Below, one piece after another: positions 10,593 through 22,905 of a DNA stretch of 64,000 nt. A program made the position numbers and the translations under genes. How positions within the stretch are numbered: position 1 is the stretch's first letter; each line of letters opens with the position of its first letter. The stretch spans positions 13,292,501 to 13,356,500 of the forward strand of contig OX327684.1 in the NCBI GenBank assembly GCA_946807835.1. The letters run 5' to 3'. The notes beneath the pieces were generated by a model that worked only from the letters and a program-made list of their open reading frames with translations, searched no databases and was not told where the DNA came from. The stretch is from Ailanthus altissimus. Its lineage: Eukaryota > Streptophyta > Magnoliopsida > Sapindales > Simaroubaceae.

Positions 10593-11867
10593 TGATAAGG
10601 GTTAATTAAGTCTAATATTTTTATATTCTAAACTTAATAATTGTTCGTTTAAATTGAGATTATTTGGTTTTTATGTGTTTTGTTGTTATTTTGTAGGCTT
10701 GAAGTTAATTGAGCAAATGGGGATGAAAATTCAAGAAAAATAGGGCAAAAACATTAACGTGTTATAGTATTATGCTATAATATGTATAGCGCCCTAGTGT
10801 TGCGGCGCCGCGTGAACAATATGCTATGAACAATACTTGTGAATAGTTCGCGTATACAGTACTTGTGAACAGTCTAATTTGACTTGTATTTGATGTTTTA
10901 CCTTAATTTAAAGACATAAAACCTATAAATTATATATTAAAAAGCCTAATTTAATAATTAAAAAAAAGAATAAAGAGGAGAGAGAAGAGGATAGAGAAGA
11001 AGAGAGAGAAAGAGAAATTTTTGGAAGATAAAAAAGACTAGAAGATTGCAGAAAAATTAGTTTTATCTCTTCAACTCTTTATTTTTCAATTTTTTTTTAT
11101 AATTTTCTTGATGTTATTCTTGATAAGCTTTAGAACTCTTTATTTTACTGTGACCTAAGTTTTTATTTTTAGAGTTAGACTTTTAAACCTAATATGTAGT
11201 TGAATTTTGTTAATTCTTAGTTTATCGAACTTAATATATACAATTGATTCATTCTATCTTGTGTTTATTGCTTTTATTATATCTGACCAATATCATGAAT
11301 AATTAAGGATCCATGATAAACTTGACAAAAGAATTCATGTGTTTAGCCTAAGATAATTTGATGCATGATTAGAGGATAACAACTATGAGTTTCATGTATG
11401 ATAGACATATACCTAAATTGCATGTATGATATGATTTAGACTTGATCTTAATGAATTACAATCTGATTTGATTACTATAGACATATAAATGATTGTTATA
11501 ATTAGTAATATAGTCACTTAACCATCAACAGAAGTTTGTGATGAGATTAGTGTCTCAGCCAATTAATTAGTATTAAGAGATTAATTAAGATATTAATAAA
11601 TCCAATGAAATATTAGGAGATGAATATATACCCTAAATTATTATTAATTTTTTAGTTTAACCCTTTGTTATTTGTTATCTAGGTTAAGTTTTAAGTTAAT
11701 TAGTTAAATTTTATATTATAATTTTTTGGATAAAAATTAAAGTAGGTATAATTTTAATAATTGATTGATAGAAATAGATCGAATAGACTCTGTAAGAATG
11801 ATATCTGGACTTAAAATTATATATTACTTAATATAATAGCATGCACTTACGCTAAGCTATAATAACA
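10593..11867 (+). repeat. 3' LTR of Athila-type element B
   Basis: It starts TGATAAGGGTTAATTAAG and ends GCTATAATAACA, about 1275 bp. It aligns over its length with the reverse complement of the LTR at 44688-46028, for example the shared blocks around ATGTAGTTGAATT, ATCTTGTGTTTA and GCCTAAGATA.TTTGAT. A GC-rich island (GGCGCCGCGTGAAC near 10803) stands out in an AT-rich LTR. LINE-1 sequence begins directly after it. Confidence 0.8.
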
Positions 11868-13693
11868 CTAATTAAGTTGATAAACTGAATTAGTTCTAGT
11901 CTAACGGAGATGGATGTTGTGGGGTTTCCTTTTTCCAAGAATGTTCAAATGGAGACAACTAACCAGGTTGATAAATTGAGTTAGTTGAGAATAGGTGTGA
12001 TGGCAACTAGGGGATTATAGGACAGAACAAGTCAACAAAGTGGTGATTAGGATGATTGTCAGGCGGACATTACTGGTAGAGATGATGGTGGTGATGCTGT
12101 AGCGAAGATTGTAGAAAAAATTGCCATTTTCTTGCAGTGTTCGAGTTCGAAATCACCAGTGAATCATAATTTTAATTTGAACTTACCTAATTCCGTAGGA
12201 GTGGACAAAAGAGGATGTGTTTGTTCCGAAGTTTGTGTTGAATCAGAATTGTTGAACAATACGGATGATCTGGGATCACTACAAAGGAGAACAAATTCAA
12301 ACTTTATCCAATTAGCTATAAGTCTAAACTGTGTGGGCATCATGAAGTCGAGTGGAGAGCAATTTCTTAAGTAATTGGGGACTGACGTGGCAGGAAGCAA
12401 GTTGCTATTAACTAACAAAAAGAATCCTTTTCTATTTCTTCTCCAGGTGGCAAAGACTTTATAGATAATGTAGATACTACTATTTCATATAAAGTACGGG
12501 GCAAAAAGTTTTCGACGATACTAAGGCAGTTGTTGAAAATTGTGATTCTTTGGGTGTGGTCTCTTCTGAATATATAAATCCTCTTACAATTGATGATGCC
12601 AATATTCTGAGTCTTTTTTTCTAACCTGGATAAGTTGATAACCTATCCTTTAACGGGCAAGAAACCTCGGTGAGAAGATCAACGAGACAAGTCTTGAGGA
12701 AAAAATTCAAGGTGCGCTCAAAATTAGAATCAAAGAAGAATGTTCAACCTGGGGTTATGGCGCAGGAAGAGTATACTCTATGTATTGGCACTAAACATAA
12801 AGGTGGTTCAAGTGGTTCAACAAAATCATCAGATGATACCCCTTCAAAAAATGTTGGTTACCTTCGGTGACCAAAATTTACAGGCGCTGGTTGATTCTCA
12901 GCCCCGCCAAGCAACATGAGTATTATATGTTGGAATGCACGGGGTTTGGGGACTTCCCATGCATTGAGGGGTTTGAGGCAGCTCCTGGTAGAAAATTCCC
13001 CAAATTTGGTTTATATCCTCGAAATCAAATTATATGGGTTAAGAGCGGAGAGGGTATGGAAGAGCTTAGGTTTCAGGTCTTCTTTTCATGTTGACTCAGT
13101 GGGCAGAAGTGGTGGAATAGTTTTGTTATGGGACAATAGGTGGCAGATTGCAATTAAGGGGTATTCACAGTTCCGCGTGGATGCAACAGTGGAGGGTGAT
13201 AGGGGAACTTCATGGAGGTTTATTGGTTTCTATGGGAACCCTAATATGCATTAAAGACGTTTAAGCTGAGAACTTCTGAGGAGATTATGCAGAATGAGCC
13301 CTTTGCTGGTATTGTGTATGGGAGATTTTAACGAAATTATCTCAACTCAAGACAAAGTAGGGGTTGGGGGTTCATCAGATATTAGACGAAGAATGTATGA
13401 TTTTGCAAAATGTCATCAGAGACCTTGAATTGATTGACTTGGGGTTTGTGGGGCCAAAATTCACATGGAAAGGGCCGAGAGCAGATGATGGTGTCATACT
13501 TGAACGACTTGATTGGGGATTCTCATGTCCTGAATAAAACCAGCTCTTCTCCCGTGCAAAATTATTTAATCATCGGGCTATCAACATTTTACTATATCCT
13601 CCTGTCTATTTCGGTCAGGGATAAGGGCCCTTGTAGGAGTTTTATCTTTGAGCGGTTGTGGCTACGCGAGGACGGATGCTCAGATGTTATAAT
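11868..13693 (+). mobile_element. LINE-1 (plant L1), 5' segment
   Basis: First part of a plant L1-type LINE, containing the ORF1/linker zone and the ORF2 endonuclease. It is cut at 13693 by a copia element and resumes at 24325. From 11868 to 12660 only short open frames remain (for example 12132-12374), none with a domain I recognise. A KSSRRSTRQ-like basic segment near 12670-12870 resembles the usual low-complexity linker before ORF2. Its left edge abuts the LTR of element B, so its 5' end may be truncated or lie outside the window. Confidence 0.75.
12916..13560 (+). pseudogene. LINE-1 ORF2 endonuclease domain
   Basis: An apurinic-like endonuclease that nicks the target for L1 integration. 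The frame from 12916 reads MSIICWNARGLGTSHALRGL, then ILEIKL (the E of the usual SETKL motif is kept) and SGGIVLLWDN, and stops after 112 codons. After a frameshift it continues with MGDFNEIISTQDK (the D-x-N motif), KFTWKGPRADDG and ERLDWGF, a normal endonuclease order. The start is taken at the ATG before the CWNARG motif, the usual beginning of plant L1 ORF2. Confidence 0.85.
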
Positions 13694-15107
13694 TGTTGGT
13701 TTGATAAATAAAATTTATTTATTTATAAAAATAAATGCAGTAAAAATTAAATCGTTTTATTTATAATTATATGTATATAAATAAAAAATTATCTCAATTT
13801 ATGGTAAATTTTGAATTAATTGACTGTAATCTTATTTATTATTCTCAATCTTCAAACTCAATGCGTGTGGACATGTGAATGTTTTTTAATCTCTAAAAAC
13901 ACTAATACTCAAATATGAGAGAATGGTATTAATTAAAATCTTTTTTCAAGAATACGTAAAAATTTTTTTTTTTTCTCTATATGGTTGTGGTCATACTTTT
14001 CTACTCCATACCTCCCATATATATAGGAATCTCCATTGAGTATTTAGAATTTGATTAGGATTAGAAAATTAGAGTTTGAGTAGGATTTGAGCTAGTAGAA
14101 GGACTGCAAGATCTATGGGCTTCCTAACTCCAACTTAAAAAGCCTAATCCTTATTATTTCATAATACACAAATTTTTCTAAGTTAACCTCAGACTATTCC
14201 ACTAAAAGTCAATGGCTGTACTCTAGTAACCAATGTTATAAAGTAAAAGCTTATTTAATTAAAACACATTTGAATTAAATTGGGCTTGGTCGTTAGACCA
14301 ACAATAAACACTTAATTGACCCTCTAATTAATGTCCATAATTAAAGTTAGGCCTAAAACAATGTCTTGCCTCTTTAATTACTTATTTACCTCTAAGTCAC
14401 TAATACTTTAATGATCACTTTTAATATATCTATATTTGTAAATGAATTTATAAATAAATATTATTATTCAATAAATAATTTATTTAATAAACTGTGATCA
14501 CAGACTTTAATGATAAAGTACTGTAAACAGCTTAGGTGGATATTAATTATTAGATTCCATCTTGTAAATACATATTCTTACGACCCATGAAATTATATCT
14601 CTAAGCTATCGAGATTTTGACCATTTATATAGATCTCACTCTGTGATAACTCAAAAGATACAACGCATGAATGTAAGTTCATTACCTGCTCAGGATTAAG
14701 ATCAATCAAGCTTATTAAAGCTTTTGTGAATTAAATCTATGACATTTAGTTAACTAGATCGAAATTCACAGTAGTCCCGTTCAATGTAGCATATACACTA
14801 ATTTTTCTACTCGAAGTCTCTACTTCGATGATCAAGACAAATCATCCACTATAAGAAGCAGAAAAACTATAACCTTACATAATGAAATGCCATTTTCATT
14901 AATGGTTGTGAACTAGATTTAATTTATAAAGAATTTGTGATCTATATGCTCTGTATTAACATCATATGCCTAATACATAGATCACATACTTTATAAATAT
15001 AGGCTCATCAATGTATGCTCAATTATATGTATGAATAAACTTTATTAATATAATAAAATGTTATTACACATGCTTTAAGGGCATAAAATAATATAAAATG
15101 TCTAACA
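13694..15107 (-). repeat. 3' LTR of the copia element
   Basis: 1414 bp, TGTTGGTTTGATAAATAAAA to ATGTCTAACA in plus-strand reading. It aligns end to end with 22906-24324 and, in reverse, with the solo LTR at 31593-33021. Landmarks shared by all three are AAGTAGAGACTTCGAGTAGA (or its complement) and the GAGTTATCA..GAGTGAGATC zone. No gene inside. The short frames are shadows. Confidence 0.9.
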
Positions 15108-15119
15108 ATCTCCCACTTG
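15108..15119 (-). other. Polypurine tract of the copia element
   Basis: The minus strand reads GGGCAAGTGGGAGAT immediately before the 3' LTR. This is the standard plant copia plus-strand primer, and it fixes the internal LTR boundary. Confidence 0.85.
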
Positions 15120-15121
15120 CC

Positions 15122-15585
15122 CTAAAGCATGTCGTGTATCTGTCGACCTTCCATATCATATAAATGAGTTTCAAAACACTTTGTTGGCAATGATTTGGTG
15201 AATGGATCTGCTAGATTTTCTACTAATGCAATCTTAGATACCATAACTTCACCCTTTGACACTAGCTCCCGTACTAAATGGTATTTTCTCTCAATGTGTT
15301 TTCCTTTCTTGTGGTATCTTGGTTTCTTGAATTGTGCTATAGCTCCATTCTTATCACAATAAATAACAATGGACATCTTAGCACTAGGCACCACTTCAAG
15401 TTCTATAAGGAAATTGCAGAGTCATGTAGCCTATTTTGCAGCTTCAATAGTAGCTATGTATTCAACTTCCATGGTAGAGTCTACAATGCATGATTACTTT
15501 ACACTCCTTCAACTTATAGCCCCACCACCTAAAGTAAACACATATCCTAAGAAAGATCTCAAGGCATCCTTATCTGATTGAAAAT
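15122..15585 (-). pseudogene. RNase H domain of the copia element
   Basis: Copia-type RNase H at the end of pol. The minus strand gives LGGGAISWRSVK, a STMEVEYIATIEAAK piece (normally STAEAEYIAA), IYCDKNGAIAQFKKP, HIERKYHLVRELV and the closing ENLADPFTKSLP, with a stop near 15122. Catalytic acidic positions are mostly recognisable. At least three stops interrupt the N-terminal half (15122-15394 is the only long open piece). Confidence 0.85.
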
Positions 15586-16676
15586 CTAAATCTGTATACC
15601 CAATAGGTATAAGATCCTTACTGAAATACATGAGCATATAATCTTTTGTTCTCCAAGGTACTTAAATAAATGTTTTACTGTAGTCCAGTGTTCTAGTCCT
15701 GGATTAGATTGATATCTACTGACCATGCCGACTGCATAACAAATATTTGGTCTAGTACATAGCATTGCATATATGAGACTTCCTACTACTGATGCATAAG
15801 AAATTCCTCTTATGTGATCTATCTCTTCAAGAATTTTGGGACAATGATTATTGGATAGATCAATTTCATGTCTAAAAGGAAGTGATCCCTTTTTGGATTC
15901 ATGCATAGCAAACTTAACCAGAATTTTGTTTATATATGCAACTTGTGATAAAGCTAACATCCTGGTTTTACAATCTCACAATAACTTAATTCCAAGTATG
16001 TAACTAGCTTCACTTAAGTCCTTCATATCAAATTGGTTAGATAACCAAATTTTAACTGATGATAATGCTCCTACATCATTTCTAATAAGTGGTATATCAT
16101 CTATATATAGGACTAGAAAAAATTGCCAATCGCCTATCTATCTTCTTGTAAACACACGGTTTATCAGGATTTTGATCAAAACCAAATGATTTGATTGCCT
16201 GATCAAATTTGATGTTCTATGATTTAGATACTTGTTTAAGCCCATAGATAGATTTGTGCAGTTTACAAATCATGTGCTCTTGGCATATAGCTATAAAACC
16301 ATCTAGTTGTATCATATAGATACTTTCTTCAATATTGCCATTAAGAAAGGCAGTCTTGACATCCATTTTCCAAATCTCATAATCAAGATTTGCTGTAATG
16401 GATAAGAGAATTCTAATAGACTTAAGAATGACTTTCGGCGAAAAGGTCTCCTCATAATTGATACCTTCTTTCTGAGTGTACCCTTTAGCAACCAGCCTAG
16501 CTTTGAAGGTTTCCACTTTCCCATCTACCCCTCTCTTTCTCTTGTAGATCCATTTATACCCTATGGGTTTTATCTCTTCAGGTTTCTCTACGAATTTCCA
16601 GACTTTATTAGAATACATGGAATCCATTTCTTATTTCATAGGTTTATGCCAATGGTTTGCATCTTTATCAACCATT
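15586..16676 (-). pseudogene. Reverse transcriptase of the copia element
   Basis: RVT_2-type polymerase. 16217-16627 is open on the minus strand and reads VWKFVEKPEEIKPIGYKWIY, AYKG-type ARLVAKGYTQKEGINYEE, TAFLNGNIEE and IYGLKQ. The active site follows at about 16099-16110 as LVLYIDDI (YIDD, an accepted variant of YVDD). 15586-15960 gives the connection region (GSLIYAMLCTRPNICYAVGM). Frameshifts separate these parts. The N-terminal edge is cut by the family X insertion at 16682. Confidence 0.9.
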
Positions 16677-16681
16677 GCTTC

Positions 16682-19076
16682 TGTTGGAATTTGTGCTTAC
16701 ATGCGATCCCAAAATGTATAAATATTTAATGATAGTATTTGTACAATTATCATTTCTAATAAAATTGTTAATATTATTTATAATTAAAATGGTAAGATGC
16801 TTATAACGTTTCAGACATTGTATGATCTGAAGGAGTTCAGATCTGGTTTAAAATAGTTTAGACCAGAGCTAAGAGTTAGCAACGCTAATAGTTATAAGCA
16901 CTAAGAGTTAGTAAGTTTATAAGAGTTAGCGAAATCTAAGGAGTTAGAGCCTTGTCTGAAATGGGACAATGACCTGAGAATATATTAGTAATGACATAGT
17001 TACAAAGAGTTGCAGATAGTGTTAGGAAATGTCATTATACAAGTATGTTCTCAAATACAATGTTCCTGATCTAATTTCATCGATACGGGTCTATCGGTGG
17101 AACCCATTAATATAGATTAGTGTATGTCTATATCTGGATGGTCCAGATGGTTAGTCTTAGCAAACCACGAGCTTAGTAGGAATCTCGTATAGAGATGCAT
17201 GTATTCAGTAAGGACTGGATATTGAACAGACTCACGTAGACATCCAATAGACATCTCATAAAGCCATCAATGGAAGGTCTTTCAAGTTGAGTAGTATTTA
17301 TGGTCCTTTGACCTGAGCGCCAGGTGGGCTTGTGAGTGATCCACCATGCTTTGGTTCTACACATGTTAGAAACCTTTCATGGTCTGACTGCTGGGTGTCG
17401 CTGGGTATGGTCCGATACTTATGGAGTCCGGTGTGCGTAGATATGGGATCCATTAGCTCATATGAATGGGTTATATATCCTGATGCTCCGAGATTGTATT
17501 TCAGAAAGTCTTGTGGCCGTAAGTATAAACCTCAGAAAATATATTCCAAAGGAATTAACAATATTACAAAAGTGTTTGTGGATATTGTTTAATGAAATAT
17601 AAATCTGGAGATAAGTTCATAGTTGAGCAAATAGAGATTTGACGGTGATGATCTATATCTCTGTTCTTCAAGGATATAAATGATGGAATGATTATACGAA
17701 TATGTAATAACCTCAACTTGCATGGTCTAACACGTTAGTTTGTAATATCTGTAACGTGTGTGTAGGGCATCGTTCACGAACGTATAAAGGAGCTCCGTAT
17801 AACAAATTAGGTGTGGACCTAGAGAGTCTTACAATATGAAGTGTACTCATTACGTATTAGGGTAGTGGGTTAGATTGAATTAATTCGATCCAATAAATTT
17901 CAGCAAAATAGAATAATTATTTCGGGATCCCTCGGGATGTGCATTTGTCATGATTTAATTGTTAAGTTCATTACTTAATTAATTAACAAGGGTTGTTAAT
18001 TAATTGGATAATGACAAGTGGCAAAAATTTGTTCAATGATTTGTTTTTATCTTCTTACCATTTAACATTGGTGGTAAAAATTAGTAAGGTAAAAAGTAAT
18101 TGTTCAAAATTATTTTAAATAATTAAATTATATATTATTATATAATATTATAATATATATAGATCATGACATTGTATTTTAATACAATGAAGAGCCTAGA
18201 TGTTGGCCATTTATTTACCCATTATAATTAAAGTAATTATATTTGTTAGGTAAAGATTAATTTAAGTGGCCATTAATCTAGTGCTTGATTAATTAATCCT
18301 AAGCAGGAGACCAACAATAAAATTGGTGGAGCACTTCCTTTTGTTTAATCAAAGTGTTGAATAAACAAAATAGATTTTGGCAAAACAATTGAATTCATTT
18401 ATTTAATTTTGAAAAGAGAATTCGGCAAGGTAAAGAGAAAAGAGGTAAGAGAGAATTTTGGTTTTTGTTCATTTTCAAGTGTTGAAAAATATAGAATTTC
18501 TCTTCATCTTCTTCTCTTATGGATGGATTATAATGAACAAAAGTAAATGAAAAAAGAGATTAATAATTATGACAAGAGTTGTTCACTATAATTAATCTTA
18601 TGAAAATTGTTTCTAAGAATTATACAAAAGTTGTATGTTAAATATTTCTAATTAATACAAGAGTTGTATAGAAAATATTTACCATCTCTATTTAAGAAAC
18701 AAACTTGTATTTCAAAGAGTTTGAATACATGTTGTTGAAAATTCTAAAACTAAGCTACCATTCTAACTCCTTAATCCCACCAAAAGTTATGGATTAGAAT
18801 TGTTCAACATACACTTCAAGGTGAGCTCTTCACATAGATTGTTGAAGGACTTGAAGAATTTGTAAAGTTACCTTCATTAGGTGATTATTTTACATTTTGT
18901 TTTAATACAATTGTTCATTATGTTTATAAATGTATAATTGTTATACTTATGTATATATATGTGATATATATATGATTAATTGCTTAAAATGAGTGTATTT
19001 GTAACATGCTTCCGCTGCGTATAGTAATTTTTAAAATTACGTATACACTCGTATATTACACACTAGATATCTAACA
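16682..19076 (+). mobile_element. Family X solo LTR (or coding-free LTR element), 2395 bp
   Basis: It begins TGTTGGAATTTGTGCTTAC, ends GATATCTAACA, and is flanked by GCTTC on both sides (16677-16681 and 19077-19081). The duplication is confirmed by protein: the copia frame reads NYNEA up to the insertion and EAMVDKDANHW after it. No coding domain is visible in 2.4 kb. A near-terminal CTTCCGCTGCG block resembles the ends of many plant copia LTRs. Related copies are 7962-8406 (reverse) and 62230-64000. A solo LTR is likeliest, but a non-coding element with very short LTRs cannot be excluded by eye. Confidence 0.85.
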
Positions 19077-19081
19077 GCTTC

Positions 19082-20490
19082 ATTATAATTAGTGGGATCT
19101 AGTTCATGCTCATTAGAGACTGTCTGAAATGACTCTGCAATTAACATGTACCTAGTTGGATGTCCAATAATCCTCCCACTATGACGAAGTACCAATGGTT
19201 ATTGTTCTGTAATTGGCTCTGGTTGGTTATTATGATCTGGATTGAAAATTAACTCATTGACTCTATCAGGCACAATATTAGAGTTCCCAGATAACTTATC
19301 AAGAATTATTTTACTTTTAGGCTTGAAGTCTTTCATATAGTCTTCTTCAAGAAAGATTGCATCAGTGCTAACTAATATTTTTTTATCTTGAGACCTATAG
19401 AAAAGACTTCCTCTTATTCCTTTAGGATAGCCAATAAACAGACAAACTTCTGACTTAGATTCTAACTTATCTATCTTTCCTTTTAGCACGTGAGCTGGAT
19501 AACCCCATATATATATGTGACATAAACTTAGTTTATGTCCTATCCACATTTCCAGATGTGTTTTTGGGATTGACTTAGATGAAATTAAATTAAGAAGATA
19601 CATGACTGTTTTTAAGGCATAACTCTAGAACAAGATGACTAAAGTTGAATAACTCATCATTGACCTCACCATTTTAAGAAGAGTTCTATTTCTCATTTCT
19701 GCTACACCATTTTGCTAAGGTGACCCTGGTGCAATCAATTGGGATAATATCCCATTGTCTAACAAATAGGTCCTAAATTCACTATAGAGGTATTTGCTAC
19801 CTTGATCAAATTAAAGTGCCTTTATGTGTTTTCCTAATTGCCTTTCCACTTCTGCCTGAAACTCTTTAAATTTATCAAATGCCTTAGACTTGTGGTGCAT
19901 AAGGTACACATAACCGAATCTAGAATAATCATCAATAAAGTGATGAAATATTCATAACCTCCCCTAGCTTGTGTGCTCATAGGCCCACATACTTCAGAGT
20001 GTACTAATTCTAACATTTCAATAGCTCTATTACCTTTAGTATTAAATGGTCTTCTGGTCATTTTTCTTTCTATACAGGATTCGCAGACTGGTAATAGTTC
20101 AATGTCTAATGAACTCAAAGGTCCATCTTTGACCAGTCTTTGGATCCTATCTAGACTAATATGACCAAGACGTAGATGCCATAGATACGTTTGATTAGTG
20201 AGAGTCACTTTAATCCTCTTACGGTGATTAGATTCATTATTTAATTCTATGTCATGCAGTGAGTTGATTTTAGGATATATGCAGTGTAGATTGTTAACTA
20301 GTGTACCAGAACATATAAACGATTTATTTCTTTTGATTACTACAGTTGAGTAAAAAATAATGGAATAACTAAATTTTTTTAAATAACTAACTGAAATCAA
20401 ATTGCGTATAAGTTCCGGCACTAACAAACAATCATTTAATACTAAAGTCCTAAAATCATCAAAATATAGTTGAATAACTCTCACTGCCTT
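19082..20490 (-). pseudogene. Integrase of the copia element
   Basis: 19834-20484 on the minus strand holds the GAG-pre-integrase HHCC zinc finger (LWHLRLGHISLDRIQRLV, then VCESCIERKMTRRPF) and the start of the catalytic core (GPMSTQARGGYEYFITL). A frameshift follows, and the expected DDYSR-type continuation is in another frame. 19199-19603 is open and carries the C-terminal part (AHVLKGKIDKLESKSEVCLF, IGYPKGIRG, FLEEDY). It ends where family X interrupts pol. Confidence 0.9.
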
Positions 20491-20700
20491 GGCTGCAACA
20501 GTTGTGCCATTTCCTAGCCTTAGACTGATCTCTCATTCATTGAGTTGTCTGGTTTCCTAGAACCTTTGCAATGAATTGCAAATATGATTAGTGGCTTCAG
20601 AATTTACAATTCAGGAATCAGTAGAATCAACCACTAAATATGTCTCAATGAAAAAAGTTTTACCAGAAGGTGAAGCTGTCATTTTAGCTATTAAAAATTT
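20490..20700 (-). pseudogene. Protease of the copia element, active site lost
   Basis: The minus strand reads VVDSTDS, a stop in place of W, then IVNSEATNHIC. Functional copia proteases have W-[IV]-[LV]-D-S-G-A-T-x-H-[IM]-C. Here D is N, G is E and W is a stop, all G-to-A changes on the coding strand. It would cut the polyprotein but cannot be active. Confidence 0.85.
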
Positions 20701-21078
20701 AATTAAAGGATAGTTTCTTTTTTAATGCTCTTTAATGCCACATTGGAAACACTTTCCTTTGGGGCTTACTACATTTTTATGAATTTGCACAAATCCTGAA
20801 TTAAATGCTTTCTTTAGCTTATTATTCTTCTTCTTACTACTTTTTCCTTTAGGATTGAGACCAAAAGATGAAGATGGGCCCTTAGTCAATTGACTATTGT
20901 AAGCATCTATTTCATCTTGTGCATTTTCATTAGGTATTTGAGTGCATTTATCAGTCATGACATACTTGTGCTTTTCAATTGTGAGTTCAATATCTAAGTT
21001 CCTTTCCTAATCTATATAATTATTCCCGATTAACTTGTTTTGGTTTAAAACAGATGCCAGTGGGATGAATGAAGACAT
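20700..21078 (-). pseudogene. gag of the copia element, internally shortened
   Basis: The start is chosen at the minus-strand ATG at 21078 (MSSFIPLASVLNQNKLIGN, the usual opening of plant copia gag). One stop replaces W in the next IDW-type motif. The text passes from NAQDEIDAYNSQ straight into GPSSSFGLNPKGKSSKKKNN and the zinc knuckle CFQCGIKEH, whose following W is a stop and last C is Y. Only about 125 codons separate start and knuckle, so most of the UBN2-type capsid region has been deleted. Confidence 0.8.
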
Positions 21079-22887
21079 AATTCTGAAAAATAAATTCATA
21101 CATGAGCATACATTATCTTATAGCATGTGAAACTTTTGCGTTAATGCATGAAATAAATTTTATGTAGAGCTCTTTAACTACATTATGCATCGATAAACTA
21201 ATTTTCATTCAGAATACGCCTCCGTAAGGTAGTTGTATCCGTCATAAATTAGACTAATATCATACTAATTTATTATTATTATCTAGTTATCTCATATCAA
21301 ATGATAATAAACTACTAATTCTTTAGCCCTTAGATTTAATTGACAAGAACTCCATAGAGAGTATATCAATCAACCTAAGTTGAGTGTACAACCATTATTT
21401 AAATCCTTTATATTTCCTAATTAAAAAAGCCATCGTAGGGTAGTCAGTTTCTCATGAGTCATATATTAGATCTTATTCTTTAGGGAAGTCTTATTTAGTA
21501 ACCAGTTCTGATTAATACCCTCCATAGGGAGCTCACAAGATTTGAGGTAAGACATTAATCTACCTTACTATAGGGCCAATAATAGAGGCCATGAGCTTTA
21601 TGCCTAAAGCCCTCTCTCATTCAATATTTTAATTCTTAAAATTTTTAATTAATTTATAAAATGACGTTCTATTCATTAATATCTAATTTTATTTTTATAA
21701 AATAATTAATAAGGCCATGTTAAATAATAAGTTAATATAATATTAAAATTATGATAATAATCTTATCCTAATCTCATTAGAACATTAATGTTATATAGTA
21801 TGATATATTTTATGCATGGACATGTGAATGTGGCACCCTTCATCTATATGATATATTATTCATCTAATCAGTTAACTAGATAAATAAATAACCCATAATT
21901 CATGACTTTTCCTAAGAAGAAAAACATTAAAAACTAAGCCTAAATTCTTCAAAGTCTTCCTTTAAGTCAACTTGAGCTCTTCTATAATATTACCTACTCT
22001 TGCTTGTCTTCTTTTATGAGCTTAAATTTTGGGTCTCTTAATTTTCTTTGGTCCATTTATTTTAAAAATAAATTAGGCATATTTTAGACTTAAATTCTTT
22101 GGGTCTTTTTAAAAAACATTTAAATCAAAATATTTTAGACCCAATAGTTTTAATAAAATAACCCAAATAAAATTTTATAAAATTTGGACCAAAATTAAAA
22201 GGAGTTTGGGCCAACTCTGAATTTGTAAATATCCAAAAATTAGTCCAAAACAAATTTGGATCAAACTTGGGACCTATGTGTAAATTTTTTAAAATTTCTC
22301 ACCAAACTGTAATTATCCAATATTAGAGGGTGCTGAGTGAGAATAAATTATTCTATTGGCCTTATTTGCAAAATTTACAAACAATTAGGATTAATCTATA
22401 AAATATCCAAAATATCTTGGCCAACACATAATTAATTAAAGTTGAAGAGGACTAAATGATGTTTTTTGAATTAAAAAATTCTTTCCGCTTTCTCTCCGGG
22501 CCGCCGCCCATTCTTTCTCTCACTTTTTTTTTATGTTTTTCTTCTCCTTTTTTCTTTTTTTATTTATTATTACAACCAAAATCATAACAAATATATATTA
22601 TTTAGATTACAAATAAAAACCCTAAGCCATTTATTTGGGTTACAAAGAAATCTAAAACATCACCAAGAATTAACCTAACCAAAAAAGAAATTGTGATACA
22701 ATTTTATCACCCATTCTTATTACAATTCTAAGAAAAAAATACAAACAAATATCTAACCATAAAATATTGGATATAACCATTCATCACATAATTAATAAAA
22801 ATAACAATATAAATTAGTATGCAATTAGTGTCATAATAAACAATTACTACCATACACAAAATAAATTATACATGTAATATGAAACAA
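21079..22887 (-). other. Untranslated leader of the copia element
   Basis: About 1.8 kb between the gag start and the primer-binding site, with no coding domain on either strand. It is AT-rich, with a short GC patch (CCGGGCCGCCGCCC near 22497-22510) followed by pyrimidine runs. Long non-coding leaders occur in plant copia. Part could be a later insertion, but I saw no terminal repeats to prove it. Confidence 0.6.
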
Positions 22888-22903
22888 GGTGGCTCTGATA
22901 CCA
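22888..22903 (-). other. Primer-binding site, initiator tRNA-Met
   Basis: The minus strand reads TGGTATCAGAGCCACC, complementary to the initiator tRNA-Met 3' end and separated from the LTR by two bases. It sets the 5' side of the copia element. Confidence 0.9.
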
Positions 22904-22905
22904 GT

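Larger units (their letters stand above)
8407..11867 (+). mobile_element. Athila-type element B, 3' part only
   Basis: The 3' portion of a second, plus-strand Athila-like element: truncated PR, a very short coding remnant, a long 3' untranslated region and a 3' LTR. RT, RNase H and most of integrase are missing between PR and the tail, so there is a large internal deletion. The family X LTR starts inside PR at 8406/8407, so family X inserted here. The UTR and LTR resemble, in reverse, the element at 39833-46028. Confidence 0.8.

Noticed and set aside
12132..12418. Overlapping open frames on both strands
   Set aside because: Short, no domain, inside a decayed LINE; kept only as part of the LINE-1 5' segment.
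17332..17592. 86-codon open frame in the family X LTR
   Set aside because: The corresponding region of the 62230 copy is not open in the same frame; no recognisable domain.
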